Shown here: piece after piece, positions 11,102 to 24,812 of the stretch
Position numbering within the stretch: position 1 is the first letter of the stretch
Layout of the letters: every line of letters starts with the position of its first letter
From: Brachynemurus nebulosus
Lineage: Eukaryota > Arthropoda > Insecta > Neuroptera > Myrmeleontidae
Direction of reading: 5' to 3'
Length of the DNA: 64,000 bases
Assembly: GCA_035578155.1 (NCBI GenBank)
Contig: JAPWDM010000005.1
Location: 17,420,877 to 17,484,876, forward strand
Made by a program: the position numbers and the translations under genes
The notes under the pieces: generated by a model
Told to the model about the DNA's origin: nothing
The model's input: only the letters and a program-made list of their open reading frames with translations
Databases searched by the model: none

Positions 11102-11696
11102 TCATCTACTTAATAAATTTCTAACACTGACTGACTGACTGACTGACAGACAACGCACAGCCTAAACCGTTGGGTTTAGAAGAATGAAATTTTGCATACG
11201 AGTCCCCTATGTAATGTACATGAGCACTAAGAAAGCATTTTTGAAAATTCGTCCCTTAAGTGTGTTGAATAGGGGATGAAAATTTGTATGTAACTTCGTC
11301 TTTTTTGAAGTTAGAGATATTGTATAAAAATATGTTACCATGGTTATTAAAATAAATATGTAATATCTTATTTAATAATAAATCTTTAACACTGACTGGC
11401 AGACAACGCACAGGCTAAACTGTTGGGTTTTGAAGAAGGAAATTTAGCACAGGAGATATGAAAATTGGAGCTTAGGCTTCTATTTATAAATAAAAGTCAG
11501 TTGAACAAACGTTTCTGGAAATAATTCCCTAAGGAGTTAAAACAGGAAATGAAAGTTCGTATGGGAAGTTCGTTATTGTTGAAGTTAGAAACGTGAATAT
11601 TGATTTAGACTTTTGAAAAACATTAAAAGTGAGCAGAAAGTGAGTATCTAATAAAAAGATGTTGTCGATGGGAAATCCCATCGGGTATACGGCTAG
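11102..11696 (+). mobile_element. Helitron, partly duplicated, with a perfect 3' hairpin
   Basis: The 3' end is CTAG followed by T at 11697. It is preceded by a perfect 8-bp stem with an AA loop (CGATGGGA AA TCCCATCG, 11666-11683). Hairpin, about 10 nt spacer, then CTAG|T is the Helitron 3' signature. Two 5' ends are visible: TCTACTTAATAAATTTC (from 11105; TC also at 11102) and TCTTATTTAATAATAAATC (from 11366). Each is followed by AACACTGACTG...CAGACAACGCACAG. The unit therefore appears as a full 5' portion followed by a second copy with the 3' end. That could be nested insertion of one copy next to another, or a tandem rearrangement. There is no coding sequence. Confidence 0.65.
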
Positions 11697-13711
11697 TCTT
11701 TATATAATTTCAAAAATTTTATTGCAAAAATTAAAGATACACCTCGACTTTACCAAAATTTTACCAGTTAGTTCGATAAAAATCGCTAGCAAGTCGATCA
11801 AATAGAGAATAAATGATTTGATCACGTCATCAAGTACAATCAAATTTTCTTAACCTTAAAAACTGTTAATTTATATAAGGTTATTGCCATACTTTCTAGA
11901 TGCAATCAGGACAAAACCTATTTTAATAGCCTTTTAACTTACCCTAGATATCTTTGGCTCATCCAACGAAAATACGCTCGTAATGAAATACTATATATTG
12001 TTCCCTTTTTCACGACACCGATTATACATACAATCGAGTTTATATACTTAGACTTGGTTAGATTATGATTCGCGTACATTAATCTAATGCTCATGTTAAA
12101 TAAATTGTGAGTGCCATTTAGATGATGTAGACGAGACTGAGGCGGGCGAAGACGACACTGACAGAGCAAATCTTTACGACAATTATGTGAAGTGTGTAGG
12201 TATACGGTTGGAGTTGGTGAGCAATTTTTACTTCTATTACTTAGTCATTACCTACATAATATATTTAAATTACTTACTCTTTGTATGTATCCTCAACAAT
12301 TTGAGCGATAAAGAGGATAAATAGATGGTGAGAAAGATGGAGAGAATAAAAAAAATTGAAATGTTCAAATTATCATCAAATTTTTTTTCTACTAATATTC
12401 GAATCGAATGTTCTTTTATGCGAATCATCGTAATCCCTTCAAAATTTAAAAGTATTTTTTTTTTCACCAAATAAAATTTTATGTACCAACAATGTAAAAT
12501 TGCGGAAATTTCTTTGAATTTGGGTGAAAAAGATAGTAGTTGTGGTTACATTAAAATGTATTTTCATGAGAATTTTTGCAAAACAGTTAAGTTTTATCGG
12601 AGGAATAAAACTAACGTAATCCTTAATTTAATTCTTAATATAAGGATTACCAATTGCAAAATCATTAAGCATTTCACCACTGTTATAAACATAAGGTTTT
12701 AAAAAAGATTCTAATTCTGTGATTCGCAACCAGAAGACAAGTAAGCCGATGATTACAAGTAGTTTTTTCTTTAAGTAGCATATAATTTTGTAGCTTTTAG
12801 AGCAGTAAATGTCAAAAATTTAAATAAAATAAAAAATAAAATAGTGCTTCAACGTTTTTTTGTAACTGAATCAATTTAAAGTGCGTATTTTCGGAATCAG
12901 TTTCTGAATTATAAGAAATTGGATCAGAAAATAAACTCTTTCTCATTATTTTTCAGCTCATCGACAACATTTTTAAAAGTCGTGGATTACATTTAGTCCG
13001 CGGACCAAAATTTATGAAGCGCGTTTTTAGAGTATACTAAAAATATATGAGATAGTATACCTATACTTTTGTTCCCATACTCCCGGTAACATAAAAATGT
13101 AACAATAAAATTCAATGTCTTTCCAAAATACTATTTGCTGACTTTTACCAATACGAGACAGTAATCCTAAAACCGTCGGAGACACTACTTAATTTAACAA
13201 AACTTCATTTTGATTATCCTTGACGAAATTTGTGGCAAGAAAATATAAATTACTTCAGTTGACTGCATGTTTTCTTCAAATCAATGAAGCCTCTCAGCTG
13301 AAATTAGAAGCTGTACCACATTGAAAATTTAGGTATACCTACGTCTAATTGACAGATTTAGTAATGCCTCATATTTTGTTTAAAACTTATTCCTGTTGCC
13401 AATTAGACGTACGCAAAAATGTCTGAATTGATACAGTTTCTAATTTCATCAGCGACGTATACGTAATTTTTCATCCTCAGTAATTTTCACTAGATTTGAC
13501 AATATTTGAAATCTTGTTATATTCTAATTTTACTTCTTTAATTCACTTTTAAAGAGGGTGTAAGGTTAATTCGCCATAAGACAAGCATATTATTTTCAAG
13601 AATTTCTTTTGACGATACGGTTAATGTAGATTTATTTATGTGATTAGTACGTAATAGTATGAAATTCGGGGAATATTCTGTAAAAATTTCATTGACAACT
13701 TTTTTTGTTAA
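11697..13711. other. No gene seen
   Basis: AT-rich sequence. The only clear structure is the short hairpin at 12616-12650. Open frames such as 12481-12702 lack recognisable domains. Confidence 0.55.
12616..12650. repeat. Short perfect hairpin
   Basis: GTAATCCTTA (12616-12625) is repeated in inverted form as TAAGGATTAC (12641-12650), with a 15-base AT loop. It may be the remains of a tiny foldback element. It has no poly-U run or gene context that would suggest a terminator or a microRNA. Confidence 0.5.
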
Positions 13712-15395
<1,684 letters not shown>

Positions 15396-16527
15396 TAAAA
15401 TTTCAAATAGATCGATCCAGTATATTTTGAGTTAGAGAGTTCACCGACTTTGAAAATGTTAGTGTAAGAAGTTTTATACACTAGGGTCGGGGGAACGGAG
15501 ACTTACAAGCCTGTATCTCCGTTAGTTTTGCTCCAATCGATCTTAAATTTTGACACAATAATCTTGGCCTGTTGTACATTCATTTGACGCATTTAAAAAA
15601 AAAAGAAAAGAATAAAAAATACCTTTCCGCCCCCTTAAAAATTATTTTGTTTCGATCAGCAATTCTCGTCTAAATTACAATTTTATTAGAAATATCAAAA
15701 CCCCAAAAGGCAAAATATCACTATGTTGCAATTTTTCCAACTCGTTACAATAAATCAGAGAAAATTTGCGTACTGTAAACCATAATATTTATGAAATATC
15801 GTGAGCACGTGTGTAGGGAAAATGAAAAATGAAAATTCAATTAAAAGAGAAAAACAGAAATTACAATATACACATAAAAGCACACAGATTATTATCAACC
15901 AACGTTCGAATTAAATGATACGTAAATACACAAAAAACTTTTTACCAAATTCAGTCGAATTCACTGGGTAGTTACTGGGTAGGTATTGGGTCAGTATTGG
16001 TATAAGTAAGCAGTATATACAAATATATATATACATACTCACATAGTCAGTACCTCTTTGTAACGATATCAAATACTGGGTAAATAGTACGTAAGCACCT
16101 TCAAAATACTGGATGACTCAATTAAAGTTTTTGTAAGTAAAGGAAATTCGTTTGAGAAAATATTTTTATGACGCACCATTGGAATTGCGTTAAAGATTGT
16201 TGAGTAATTCAAAATAAATGGAAAATTTATATTTGTCTCAATTTTTCCCTAAATGAAAATAGACTTCGATTAGAAAACATCTCAACATATTCCTTTGAAA
16301 CAATAAAAAATTTTTAAAGTTTACTGAGAATCACTTAGAACTAAAAAAGTATACTCATTTTGTCGTTTTTGTCCCTAATAGGTTTGTTCTTCCCATATTT
16401 TTCTGAGTAGTTCGTGTATTAATAATCAGTTCATAAACTCTTAGGTACTCATATCACATTTTTGTATCTGTATCGTAATATTTCAAATATAATTACTTGT
16501 TGGAATGTGTTCACTTAAAATAAATAA
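15396..16527. other. No gene seen
   Basis: The sequence around 15480-15660 has the look of an old interspersed repeat but has no second copy here. Short direct repeats of ACTGGGTAG/ATTGGGTCAG occur at 15960-16010. There are no recognisable reading frames. Confidence 0.5.
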
Positions 16528-16692
16528 TTAACACTTTCATTGCCAAGCTAAAAATATAGACTTTATGAGATGGCCAAATATTTTATGTTAGATAGATAAG
16601 TTCTTATATTTGTTACGCAATATCGCGTGATTAACCATACAATAAAGTAGCTATATCACGCGGTATCGCGTGATCGGCAATAAACATGTTAA
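16528..16692. mobile_element. piggyBac-type MITE
   Basis: The element is bounded by TTAA on both sides (16528-16531 and 16689-16692). Its ends are CACTTTCATTGCCAAGC and, inverted, CATGTTTATTGCCGATC. TTAA target sites with 'C..TT.ATTGCC' ends match piggyBac. Inside are two copies of TATCGCGTGAT (near 16621 and 16663) plus an inverted ATCACGCG. These CG-containing words stand out in this AT-rich region and may be subterminal binding sites. It is 165 bp including the TTAA sites. Confidence 0.75.
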
Positions 16693-17721
16693 ATAATGTA
16701 TGTTCATAGGTATGTACTTTATAATTTTCTTTTCAACAATTCAACATATTCAAAATTTATTATTGGTTTTTCAGAATGATTTTCATTGAAATTTATATAA
16801 TTTGTTACTAAGATTAAAATTAACTTTTTACAATCCTTCAAAACCACTTATTTTAATAAATAGGTATTTGTAATTAAATAAAATATGCACGCAAAAATTA
16901 AAACATTAATAAAGCGATTATAATTTATTTAGTACTCAACTTTCTAAAACAACCGTGAATTATACTGAAATTTCTGACAATTATACTGTGTCTCTGACAA
17001 CCTGTCTATGGTCCTGACCAAAACACGAATCTGATAGTTTGCTGACAAGTTCAAATACTCAATCGTAGCCCACTGAAAGAATTTCTGATAATTCGATCGA
17101 TGACAAAAAATCAGATGGGAACGCTATTATGGTAACACGCATGCGTCTGCTTGTCTATTTGATAGTTAGAGTGATCAGTTGGAACAAACCTAATATTTAT
17201 CTCAAACAATCTCATTAATTTTTTTTTCATGTTAATATCCTTTGAATCATTTAGTACTTGTCTGTGTACACATTATACAAAATGTATACACCTATACGTT
17301 TTATAATATGGGATAGTGAAGGGCTATTAAACGTATCCTTGGAAAGACCGGTTAGTGAAATTGGCAAGTGGCCAAATATGGGAACATAAAATGGAACAGA
17401 ACAGGAAAAATATAACAGTTATAGCGGGAAATAATGGCGAAATCTCTCTCTCTCTGTGTGTATGTATTCCTAACACAACCCTATGCTGGTATATTATATA
17501 TATGTACGAGTTGCCTAATATACGTATATATAATATTATATTTATAGATGTACTAAAGCTTTAAAATTCTACATCATAACAATATAGGGGCATATGTACA
17601 CGTAAAATTTATATATCAAAAAATTTTTGGCAAAATAATTCACATAAAAATTTAAAAAAAAGATAATTAAAAAAATAATTAAAAATAAAAACTTCTATGG
17701 CAGTCTCGTAATCGATTCAAA
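16693..17721. other. No gene seen
   Basis: AT-rich sequence with a short (CT)n/(GT)n patch at 17443-17461. No terminal repeats or domains noted. Confidence 0.55.
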
Positions 17722-18010
17722 GTAACATAATAGTATATTGTGCAATAAGTGCGGGAAATTGTCGATTGCCCACGAAAGCGAAGTTGGGCGCACGAACGTA
17801 GTGAGTGCGCTCATTCGCTTGAGTGGGGCAATCGACAATCCCGCACGAGTTGCACATACTATTTTCTATTATTATCACTATATTTGACATTTTTATTACC
17901 TTTTAAAACAATATTTTTAAGTGTTCCTCTTTTTTTTCTGAACTAATTATCGTTTAGATTACTTTGTTGGTGGTTTCTATAGAAATAATTATAAAATATT
18001 TATAATTTAA
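17722..18010 (+). mobile_element. Foldback repeat, copy A of a three-member family
   Basis: The block starts TAGTATATTGTGCAATAAGT and contains an inverted pair: GCGGGAAATTGTCGATTGCC against GGGCAATCGACAATCCCGC. CGCACGAACGTAGTGAGTGCG forms the centre. The same sequence occurs in reverse orientation at 38760-39060, including a long tail (about 17870-18005) with 'ggtggtttctatagaaataatt'. A related shorter copy with the same outer word is at 44699-44828. The outer terminus of the tail is not defined. It is non-coding. Confidence 0.75.
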
Positions 18011-18211
18011 ATATATAAAAGTTATAATAATAATTTAAATATACAAAAGTGGACAAGATGTCAGGATCTATCTTATTCTTGTAGTATTATTGGACAAAGC
18101 TAAGATTTTCATGATCAAAATTGAACTTGAGCACACCACATATCAAGATTCCTCTTAGGGTCTTGTATCTTGTACTTTATCTTACATTTACTTACCACCA
18201 TACTCTGTATA

Positions 18212-19513
18212 GGGTTGACCGGGGTAAATGTGAATTGGGGCAATTGTGAACGGCGCTTATAATTTCTAAAATAACATTAATTTTGTCAAAAATCAAATCT
18301 TAGTATGTTTTTCTGTCCTTTCTTAATATGTTATTAAAATTTGATAACAATTCTCCAAGTATTAGTATCTTTTTTTTATTTTGAAAAAGCCCTTGCAAAA
18401 TTTTATGTATCTTACTTTGACCAATCCTCAAAAAAAATATTTTTTTAAATACATTTTATTTTTTTAAAAGGTAAGAAATGGTTAAAAGTACTTCTAAAGA
18501 AGTGGTCTAAGCCCTGAGAGGGTTCCTTATTAACTGCTAAAGAAATTTGATAATTTATTATCAATTCACAATTACCCCATGATTTTAAAATTGTGGGGTA
18601 ATTGTGACCGTCATTCACAAATACCCCCATTCGATCAAAAATTTCAGTAGTGTTTTTTTCAGAGTTGAAAATGTTGATGAAGATGCTGGTGACATTATTG
18701 TACATGTTTCCGTTGTACAAACAATACAAAATAAAAACTTGTGTAAAGAGCGATGTTTTGTGTATCAACCTACGAAATCATTGCTGTGCTCCCTTATCCA
18801 ATAACAACTTACAAAAATAGAAAAATTACTTGTTTTCAATGTCTCTGTGAGTGTCCAAGGGCATAGGATTAATACAAAACCATTTTTTTTTTCGTTTAAA
18901 GTATTAGGCCTAATAGATTGTTGTTTTTTTATTCATGTTAACTAAATGTATTCCCTTGAAAAAGTCTCATTTTACTTGTTTTTGTGTGAAAATCTTGTAA
19001 TTTTTTGATTTTTTAATTGATAAAATGACAAAATTATGTCATCAAAATATCATTTTTAGTTTGTAATAAATTTGTTCCTGCAATTTTTGTTATTTTTATT
19101 TAACCTTGATTTTTGGTGCTTTGAGGTATGGATAACTTGCATTAAACAAAGGGAAATTGTGACCGCTAAAGTATGATGAAAAATTTGAAAGTGGGGTAAA
19201 TGTGAAGAATTTAATTTGGGCTTTACTTTGATGTACCTAACTTCTCTTGTAATCCATTCTAAATAGTTTTTCTGATGGCATTCACTTTTACCCCAAAATT
19301 CATAAGATTTGCAAAACTGCACCGGCGAAATGTGAATGGCTTATAAAATTTTTGTTTTTCATACGAATTTGCTCAAAATTTGTGTGGTGCATCCTGAATA
19401 ATGTAGAATTAAAAATAAATCAACTATAATGTGATATATAAAATAAAAAATACTTAAAACAACGCTTTTATCTCAATTCATAAAAATCCACTCACAATTA
19501 TCCCGGTCAATCC
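18212..19513. mobile_element. Pogo-like element with internal copies of its terminal word (1.3 kb)
   Basis: The ends are GGGTTGACCGGGGTAAATGT and, inverted, GGATTGACCGGGATAATTGT. TA flanks both sides (18210-18211 and 19514-19515), as in Tc1/mariner-pogo elements. The inner part of the terminus, GGGGTAAATGTGA or GGGGCAATTGTGA, recurs internally on both strands near 18236, 18545, 18595, 19150, 19193 and 19322. Possible transposase relics are WLKVLLKKW near 18480 and a frame through VENVDEDAGDIIV near 18665. Both are weak resemblances to the CENP-B-type and C-terminal regions of pogo transposases. It is too short for an intact transposase. Confidence 0.75.
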
Positions 19514-19515
19514 TA

Positions 19516-20393
19516 CTCATTTTTAAACACTAATTTTTAGTAAACGTTCTTGGAACAACAAAAAAGAAAAACAACCAAAAAAATGTAAAATTATTCTTTG
19601 CTCCAATTCAACTTTTTCTCACTTACACTCTTTTTGCGTTGATACACGTGTTCAAAAAACGCCAACGTAAGCTCATAAGCTGGTAAGCTCAATAAATTTA
19701 ATCAACTTTATATTATTTATTGATTGAAAATTTAATGAAAAAATTTTTTTTTATTTTTTCTCAACATTATTTTCGTGTCCGTTATTCTCATACACGGCTC
19801 TAACAATAAGTGGCTCAAACCAGCAACAACAACGAACACAAACGACGCCATATTGTATGACGTATTATTAACATATCATTAAATTGTCGCGTAGATTTAT
19901 TACGTATGTACTACGTTAAGTAGTAAGTCGCCGGTATTTCCCAGTCTCGGCCAATCTTTATTATACGTTCGCCAGCATTTTTGTCACGTACGGTTACAAC
20001 TCAATGTATTCTAACGACTTGAACCCACTTGCTTGGTAGCTATAGAGAAAATTCTTATATCAGTTAGTACCGACACCAACAACTTCCACCTAAATGAATT
20101 ATCGTATCAGAATACAAAATGCATTTCGTAAAATAAATATTTTTTAACCTGTTTGAAAAAAAAAATCTTGAGCTGGTAATAATATTTAATCAAGTACAGG
20201 CTGTTTAGTAAATATTTTATGAAAAATAGGTGGCACTAACGAAAAATTGGATAGTATTGGGTTGAGATACCTTTTTCATGTGTGCTAGCGCAAATGACAT
20301 CGCACTGCACTAGTCGGAGACCGACACAATGCGCCAGTGCTGTGCTGTGTGTTCTAACTACAGAATTCTGACTGCTACATTCGCACATCTAAT
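19516..20393. other. No gene seen; somewhat more complex sequence
   Basis: The stretch 19790-20080 is less AT-rich than its surroundings and has several CG-containing words, but no frame, promoter element or repeat could be supported. It could be regulatory sequence or an old repeat. Confidence 0.4.
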
Positions 20394-20690
20394 GCGGCCC
20401 ATACACGGTTGAACTTGTTGTACTACCTAGTTGTACTACAAGTTGAACTGTTTGCCATACACTATTAAACTATTCATTCAACTTGTTATCCAACTTCAGT
20501 TATTCACAATTTTTGAAAAAGAGAACTTCGTCAAAATTAAGGATAAAATTCTTGCCTTAGCAGTAATTGCAGAAAGTAGTGAAGAAAGCGTGAAATCAAG
20601 AATAGCTTCAAAATTAAAGTCCATACATGTTTACCTTTTTCTACACTCACAGTCAAATGATGATAAAATTGTAGGGTAATATAAAAAAAA
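20394..20690 (+). mobile_element. Possible PIF/Harbinger fragment
   Basis: The segment starts GCGGCCCATACACGGTTGAA, resembling the GGCCC...ACACG ends of PIF/Harbinger elements. Nearby GTTGAACTTGTTGTAC is matched by the inverted GTACTACAAGTTGAAC. A following frame (20431-20679) includes KIKDKILALAVIAESSEESV, vaguely like the start of some Harbinger-associated proteins. No right-hand terminus was found. The call rests on resemblance only. Confidence 0.3.
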
Positions 20691-21155
20691 AGTCAACTAA
20701 AAAAATTACAACTAAGAAGCTTTGCGACTAGTCACAGAATACGTACCGTCAAAATTTTTAACAAAATCATCAAAAAAATTTGATGGACCTTAAGTATGAC
20801 ATTGCACAAGCGCTCAAATGCAACTGATTGAAACTGATTGATATTCAGTTAATCTAAATATACACACGAACTGGCAAAAATATTTGATACGGCGATATAC
20901 CAGCGCTTACCCGCTTTGGGCGACCTTCCCCTACAATGTCTCCAACTTGGTAGTTTTGGGAGCAAAATAAAAGAACAAAGTATTTTGCCTAGAGCACAGA
21001 ATATAAGAAGTTAAGTTTTTTGGCAAAATCAATGAAACCAAGAAGCGTACCAGAGTGTCTTCCTTCACACATATCCTTTTTATTTAATTTTTTGTCAAGA
21101 TCGTAATAATCATCACATTAAATTTAACGTCTAAGAAATACTAGGATCAGAATAA

Positions 21156-21615
21156 GGCCCGATTTACATTAACGCTCTGCTCTCACTCCGATATCACTCC
21201 GCTCCAGGTTCGATAAAATATTCTTACATAATAAACAATGAGTGTATTCACACCATCGCTCTAATATCGGTCCGATATCAGTCACGGTTCGCTCTCGCTC
21301 CAATGTCACTCCAATATCAATACCACTCAGGTAATATTTTATCGGAGCGATTTCAGACTTGTTATGGCTTGTACCTATAGTGTAAACACTTTTTTGATTC
21401 CACTCCACTCCGCTTGCATTCAGTTGTTATGAAAAGATATTTGTATCGAACTGAAACCGAACTGGGCGTGTACCCAGAGTGGCATTATAATGTGAATAGA
21501 GAACGAATAGGTACCAGCATAATATCAGCACTGTAATGTGAACACAACAAGATTATATCGAATCGGGAGCGTAGTGATATCGGAGTGAGAGCGGAGCGTT
21601 AATGTAAATCGGGCC
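21156..21615. mobile_element. PIF/Harbinger-type MITE with TAA duplication
   Basis: The left end is GGCCCGATTTACATTAACGC. The right end is its exact inverted copy GCGTTAATGTAAATCGGGCC. The match continues inward for about 50 bp through GCTCTCACTCCGATATCACT. TAA flanks both sides (21153-21155 and 21616-21618). A GGCCC end with a 3-bp TAA duplication is the PIF/Harbinger signature. Inside, GATATC-containing words related to CTCCAATATC / TCCGATATC recur at 21186, 21265, 21276 and 21311, again like binding sites. It is 460 bp and non-coding. Confidence 0.85.
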
Positions 21616-21652
21616 TAATCGTCATATAACAATCAATATTTAATATTTAATA

Positions 21653-22215
21653 CAGTGTAAACTCCATATAACGAAATTGAAGGAACCGGGTATTTTATTA
21701 CGTTATAAAGAGTTTTCGTTATATGGAGAGTAAAAGAAAACAATATAATTTTACGAATAAAACTTACGAATTTAGTAAGTGGTTTTAATTTTGACTGTTG
21801 AATTAAATGACACTTTTTCGTCAATACACAAACTCTTTCTTTTACTCGCCATGTTTACAGTTAAAAAGTTTGAAAGCAACTAAGAATATGATAACGTAAA
21901 GACAGCAATAAGACAGTAGTACGGAAGTACACTATGCAAAAACATGTGCTAGGCAATTACAACAAACAAATAAAGGGATTTCTAAGAATCCCTTTGTGCC
22001 TACGAAATATTTACGACTCTGTATCACTATTTTGTTTGAAAGTCAGTGAAATAAAATTTTTTTTGGCTTAAAAAATGACGTATTTTTCGCTATTGAGAGT
22101 GGCTATTACGTTATAAAGAGTGTTTCAATATACGAATGATAATGTAAACCAAACAAACCTTTGCAATTTCTACGTTTTAAGGAGTTTTTCGTTAAATAGA
22201 AGTTCGTTTACACTG
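21653..22215. mobile_element. Tigger/pogo-like MITE
   Basis: The left end is CAGTGTAAACTCCATATAAC and the right end is GTTTACACTG preceded by a 'cgttaaatagaagttc' block. TA flanks both sides (21651-21652 and 22216-22217). 'CAGTGTAAACTCC.TATAACG' resembles Tigger-type termini. Internal copies of 'acgttataaagagt' occur near 21709 and 22108, with related 'cgttatatggag' and 'acgttttaaggagt' words. It is 563 bp and has no clear transposase frame. Confidence 0.65.
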
Positions 22216-22276
22216 TATATCTATTCAATTTACACTGTAAACAGAAGAGTTTACACTGTATATCTATTCAATTTAC
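22206..22276 (+). repeat. Tandem duplication of a transposon end
   Basis: The phrase GTTTACACTGTATATC plus TATTCAATTTAC occurs at 22206-22233 and again at 22249-22275. That is a 43-bp direct repeat spanning the right end of the Tigger-like MITE and its flank. A third partial ACACTGTAAAC lies between them. It looks like local slippage or abortive transposition at the element boundary. Confidence 0.75.
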
Positions 22277-23900
22277 TTACAAATGAAAAGTTATTGCAAA
22301 TGTTTTAAAACCATAATTCGTCTATAATTGATGCAATATCGGCAAATGAACACATAGGCCAGCTCTGGTTATAATATTTGAGTAATAGTATAGTTTTTCA
22401 ATATTTAAATGAGATGACTTTTCAAGTACGGCAATAATCAGCAGTATTGTTCGCAGCATGTTACCTACTTATCTATATGAATGCAAATAGAAACCGTCGC
22501 TTATAAAACAGGTAACAAATTTAAATACAATTGGAGTGAACTTAGGGTGGTATTTGTTGTAAGCAATAAAATAATTTAACATCTTGAAAGTTTATGGTCA
22601 CTAATAACACCCTCTCGAAAAGTCATCCCAAAAATTGTTGGAAAAGGTATACTGAGCTTTCTCATAAAAACAGAAAATTCACTGAATTATTTGAAATGTG
22701 TTTGATAATTTTGAAGTGTTATCTGGCTATTGAAAATTTTTATTTGTATTTTGAAACTTGTATCAAAATTGTAATCAAATTATTTTTGTTACAGGTACGT
22801 ATCTATTACAACAAATACCAACTTACAGGAAATCGGAAAAAGTAAGTTTATTATCAAAAAGATATTCGTCTTACAAAAAAATCTCATTAATATTTATTAA
22901 TATTATCCCCTTCTCTTCTACCGCCCTAATCCATAACAACCAATAAAAGTATATCTTCCATATTTTTACTACTGTTTCAATTTTCATTTGTCCGCCTGTC
23001 TTTGCTCTGCAATCAATAATATCATAATTTCTTCAATGATTTTGATGATTTACACGCCAAATATTAACTAATAATAATAATGGTTTGCGTTTTTTTCTTT
23101 TTAAAGAGAACTTTTCACTTATGTAACTATTGAACACAGAAGCCGATATATTATATAAAGATATACTTAAGGGTATATATTTAATCTTACAATTTAATCA
23201 AATAAGGACTGTCTCGAAGGATTTTCTTTTTATTTCGTGTAACACACAGCCGCTAACTAATACATGTTCGTTCCTCGACATCACCGTCCTGCCGCCGACA
23301 TGTTAGAGAAATAGATTAAGTTCGTTGAAAGGTTAAATGAAAGAATGAAACTAAATACATACGAGTACAGTTTGAGGACGAAGGACCGCGCAGTAAACGT
23401 ATGAAAAAAGGCGAATGTAGTAGGTGTATCTACAAGATTCCGTTTATATAATTTATCACAAAACTTCCATGACTGTGAATTGTATGTATGTATTAAGGGT
23501 TTGAGAAATGCGTTTGTTCTTGTATATTTGCTTGCGTTTTTCGTATGTGACAGGTTGTCTATTTAGCGTTCACTTTCATCGACTTTTAGAAATGTTGACA
23601 TTTTCATTAGTTTCATTTAGTTGTCGGTAAAAAAAATGATTTAAGATGGTTGACGTGTTGGAGATTAAGCAGCTGCGAAATATCAGAGAAGTCTACCAAT
23701 TATTAGTGTAAATTAAAATTGGTTAATATTATTGTGAATTTTTTTCAAGAACCCTTTTTATTCTTTTATTTCTATCAATTTACGGCACTTTTATTCTTAC
23801 TTTATATGTTAAAATAACATAGACAAAGATTGATGCTACCTAAGCAACGTTGCATCGAATACGTTCGGTTCCCTGACAAGCAATATTTTCCCATAAAATG
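22277..23900. other. No gene seen
   Basis: AT-rich sequence, with 23230-23420 slightly more GC-rich. Short frames (for example 22594-22845) show no recognisable domains. Confidence 0.5.
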
Positions 23901-23902
23901 TA

Positions 23903-24810
23903 GGAGAGACTGGGGTAAAGTGGCCACTCTAACACAAAATGTTGTATAGTTTATTTGTTTGAAAAGAAATACAGATTAATAAGTATTTAGCATATAGTTG
24001 CTTTATTGCAGAACCAATAACCATCAATATATCAACAATATCTTGAAAGGTATTTTTGCAATTTTTGTTTTTTGCAACATGTGCAAAGTGACCACTTGAC
24101 CCCATTGTGTTGGGTAAAGTGGCCAGGGGTACCCATTTTAACCCAAAAAGAAATCTTGAAGTAATAAACATGTTTATATATAAAATCAAACTATGTTTGT
24201 ATCATTAATTATTATATATCAACGAACGACGGACGGACGGACACTGAAGTCTCATCATAAGGGTTCCTTTTTCACATTTTTTCTCGAAACCCTAAAAACT
24301 GATTTCAGGCAATTCTTTTGTTTATAAAATATAAAGAACTAAATACAAGTTCTGAATTTAATATAATTTGTTAAAATATTCTAAGACTTCAATTTGAGCA
24401 GCGATCGGAGACACGGACCACTTTGCCCCATTATAAGTCTGGCCACTTTACCCCCTTAGACGCCATTTCGGTAAACTTCAACTAATTTCAAGAAAGAATT
24501 TTCTGATTCATCGATAACTAAATTATTTTAAAGGTAATTAGACAGAGTTTTTAGCTATCCCAATTAAAAAATTGTATTCATAATTAATAAAAAAAAAAAA
24601 TAATGAGAAGACAATTTAAAACTTACTTTACATCAACACTCGAAAATTCAGAAAATTCGTTATAATTCATACAATCTAGGGAGCTGATCATTGAACTAAT
24701 TGCTTGTCTACAAGCTAGTATTCAGCTTCGCCACAAGATTGGAGTAGTTTCCGGTGAGTGAAGGCCAATGACCACTTTACCTCCACTGGCCACTTTACCC
24801 CAGTCTCCCC
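23903..24810. mobile_element. Pogo-like element with internal copies of its terminal word (0.9 kb)
   Basis: The ends are GGAGAGACTGGGGTAAAGTG and, inverted, GGGGAGACTGGGGTAAAGTG, with TA on both sides (23901-23902 and 24811-24812). The word GGGTAAAGTGGCCA or its inverse recurs near 24087 (inverse), 24113, 24414 (inverse), 24439 (inverse) and 24769 (inverse), besides the termini. No transposase frame is visible. An unrelated fragment at about 24225-24298 may be a nested retroelement tail. The clean TA duplication and closely matched ends indicate a moderately young copy. Confidence 0.8.
24225..24298 (+). mobile_element. Possible LINE/SINE tail fragment
   Basis: The segment runs GACGGACGGACGGACACTGA, then GTCTCATCATAAGGGTTCC, and ends CGAAACCCTAAAAA. 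Many insect retroelement tails have this layout: (GGAC)n, 'AGTCT.A..A.AGGGT.CC', then 'AACCCTAAAAA'. It lies inside the pogo-like element. No flanking duplication was confirmed. Confidence 0.35.
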
Positions 24811-24812
24811 TA

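Noticed and set aside
17749..17946. 65-codon frame over a GC-raised block
   Set aside because: The block is the foldback repeat also present inverted at 38.9 kb, and the frame depends on the palindrome.
20431..20679. Small host gene
   Set aside because: The frame lies next to a Harbinger-like end and has no signal peptide, splice sites or recognised domain.
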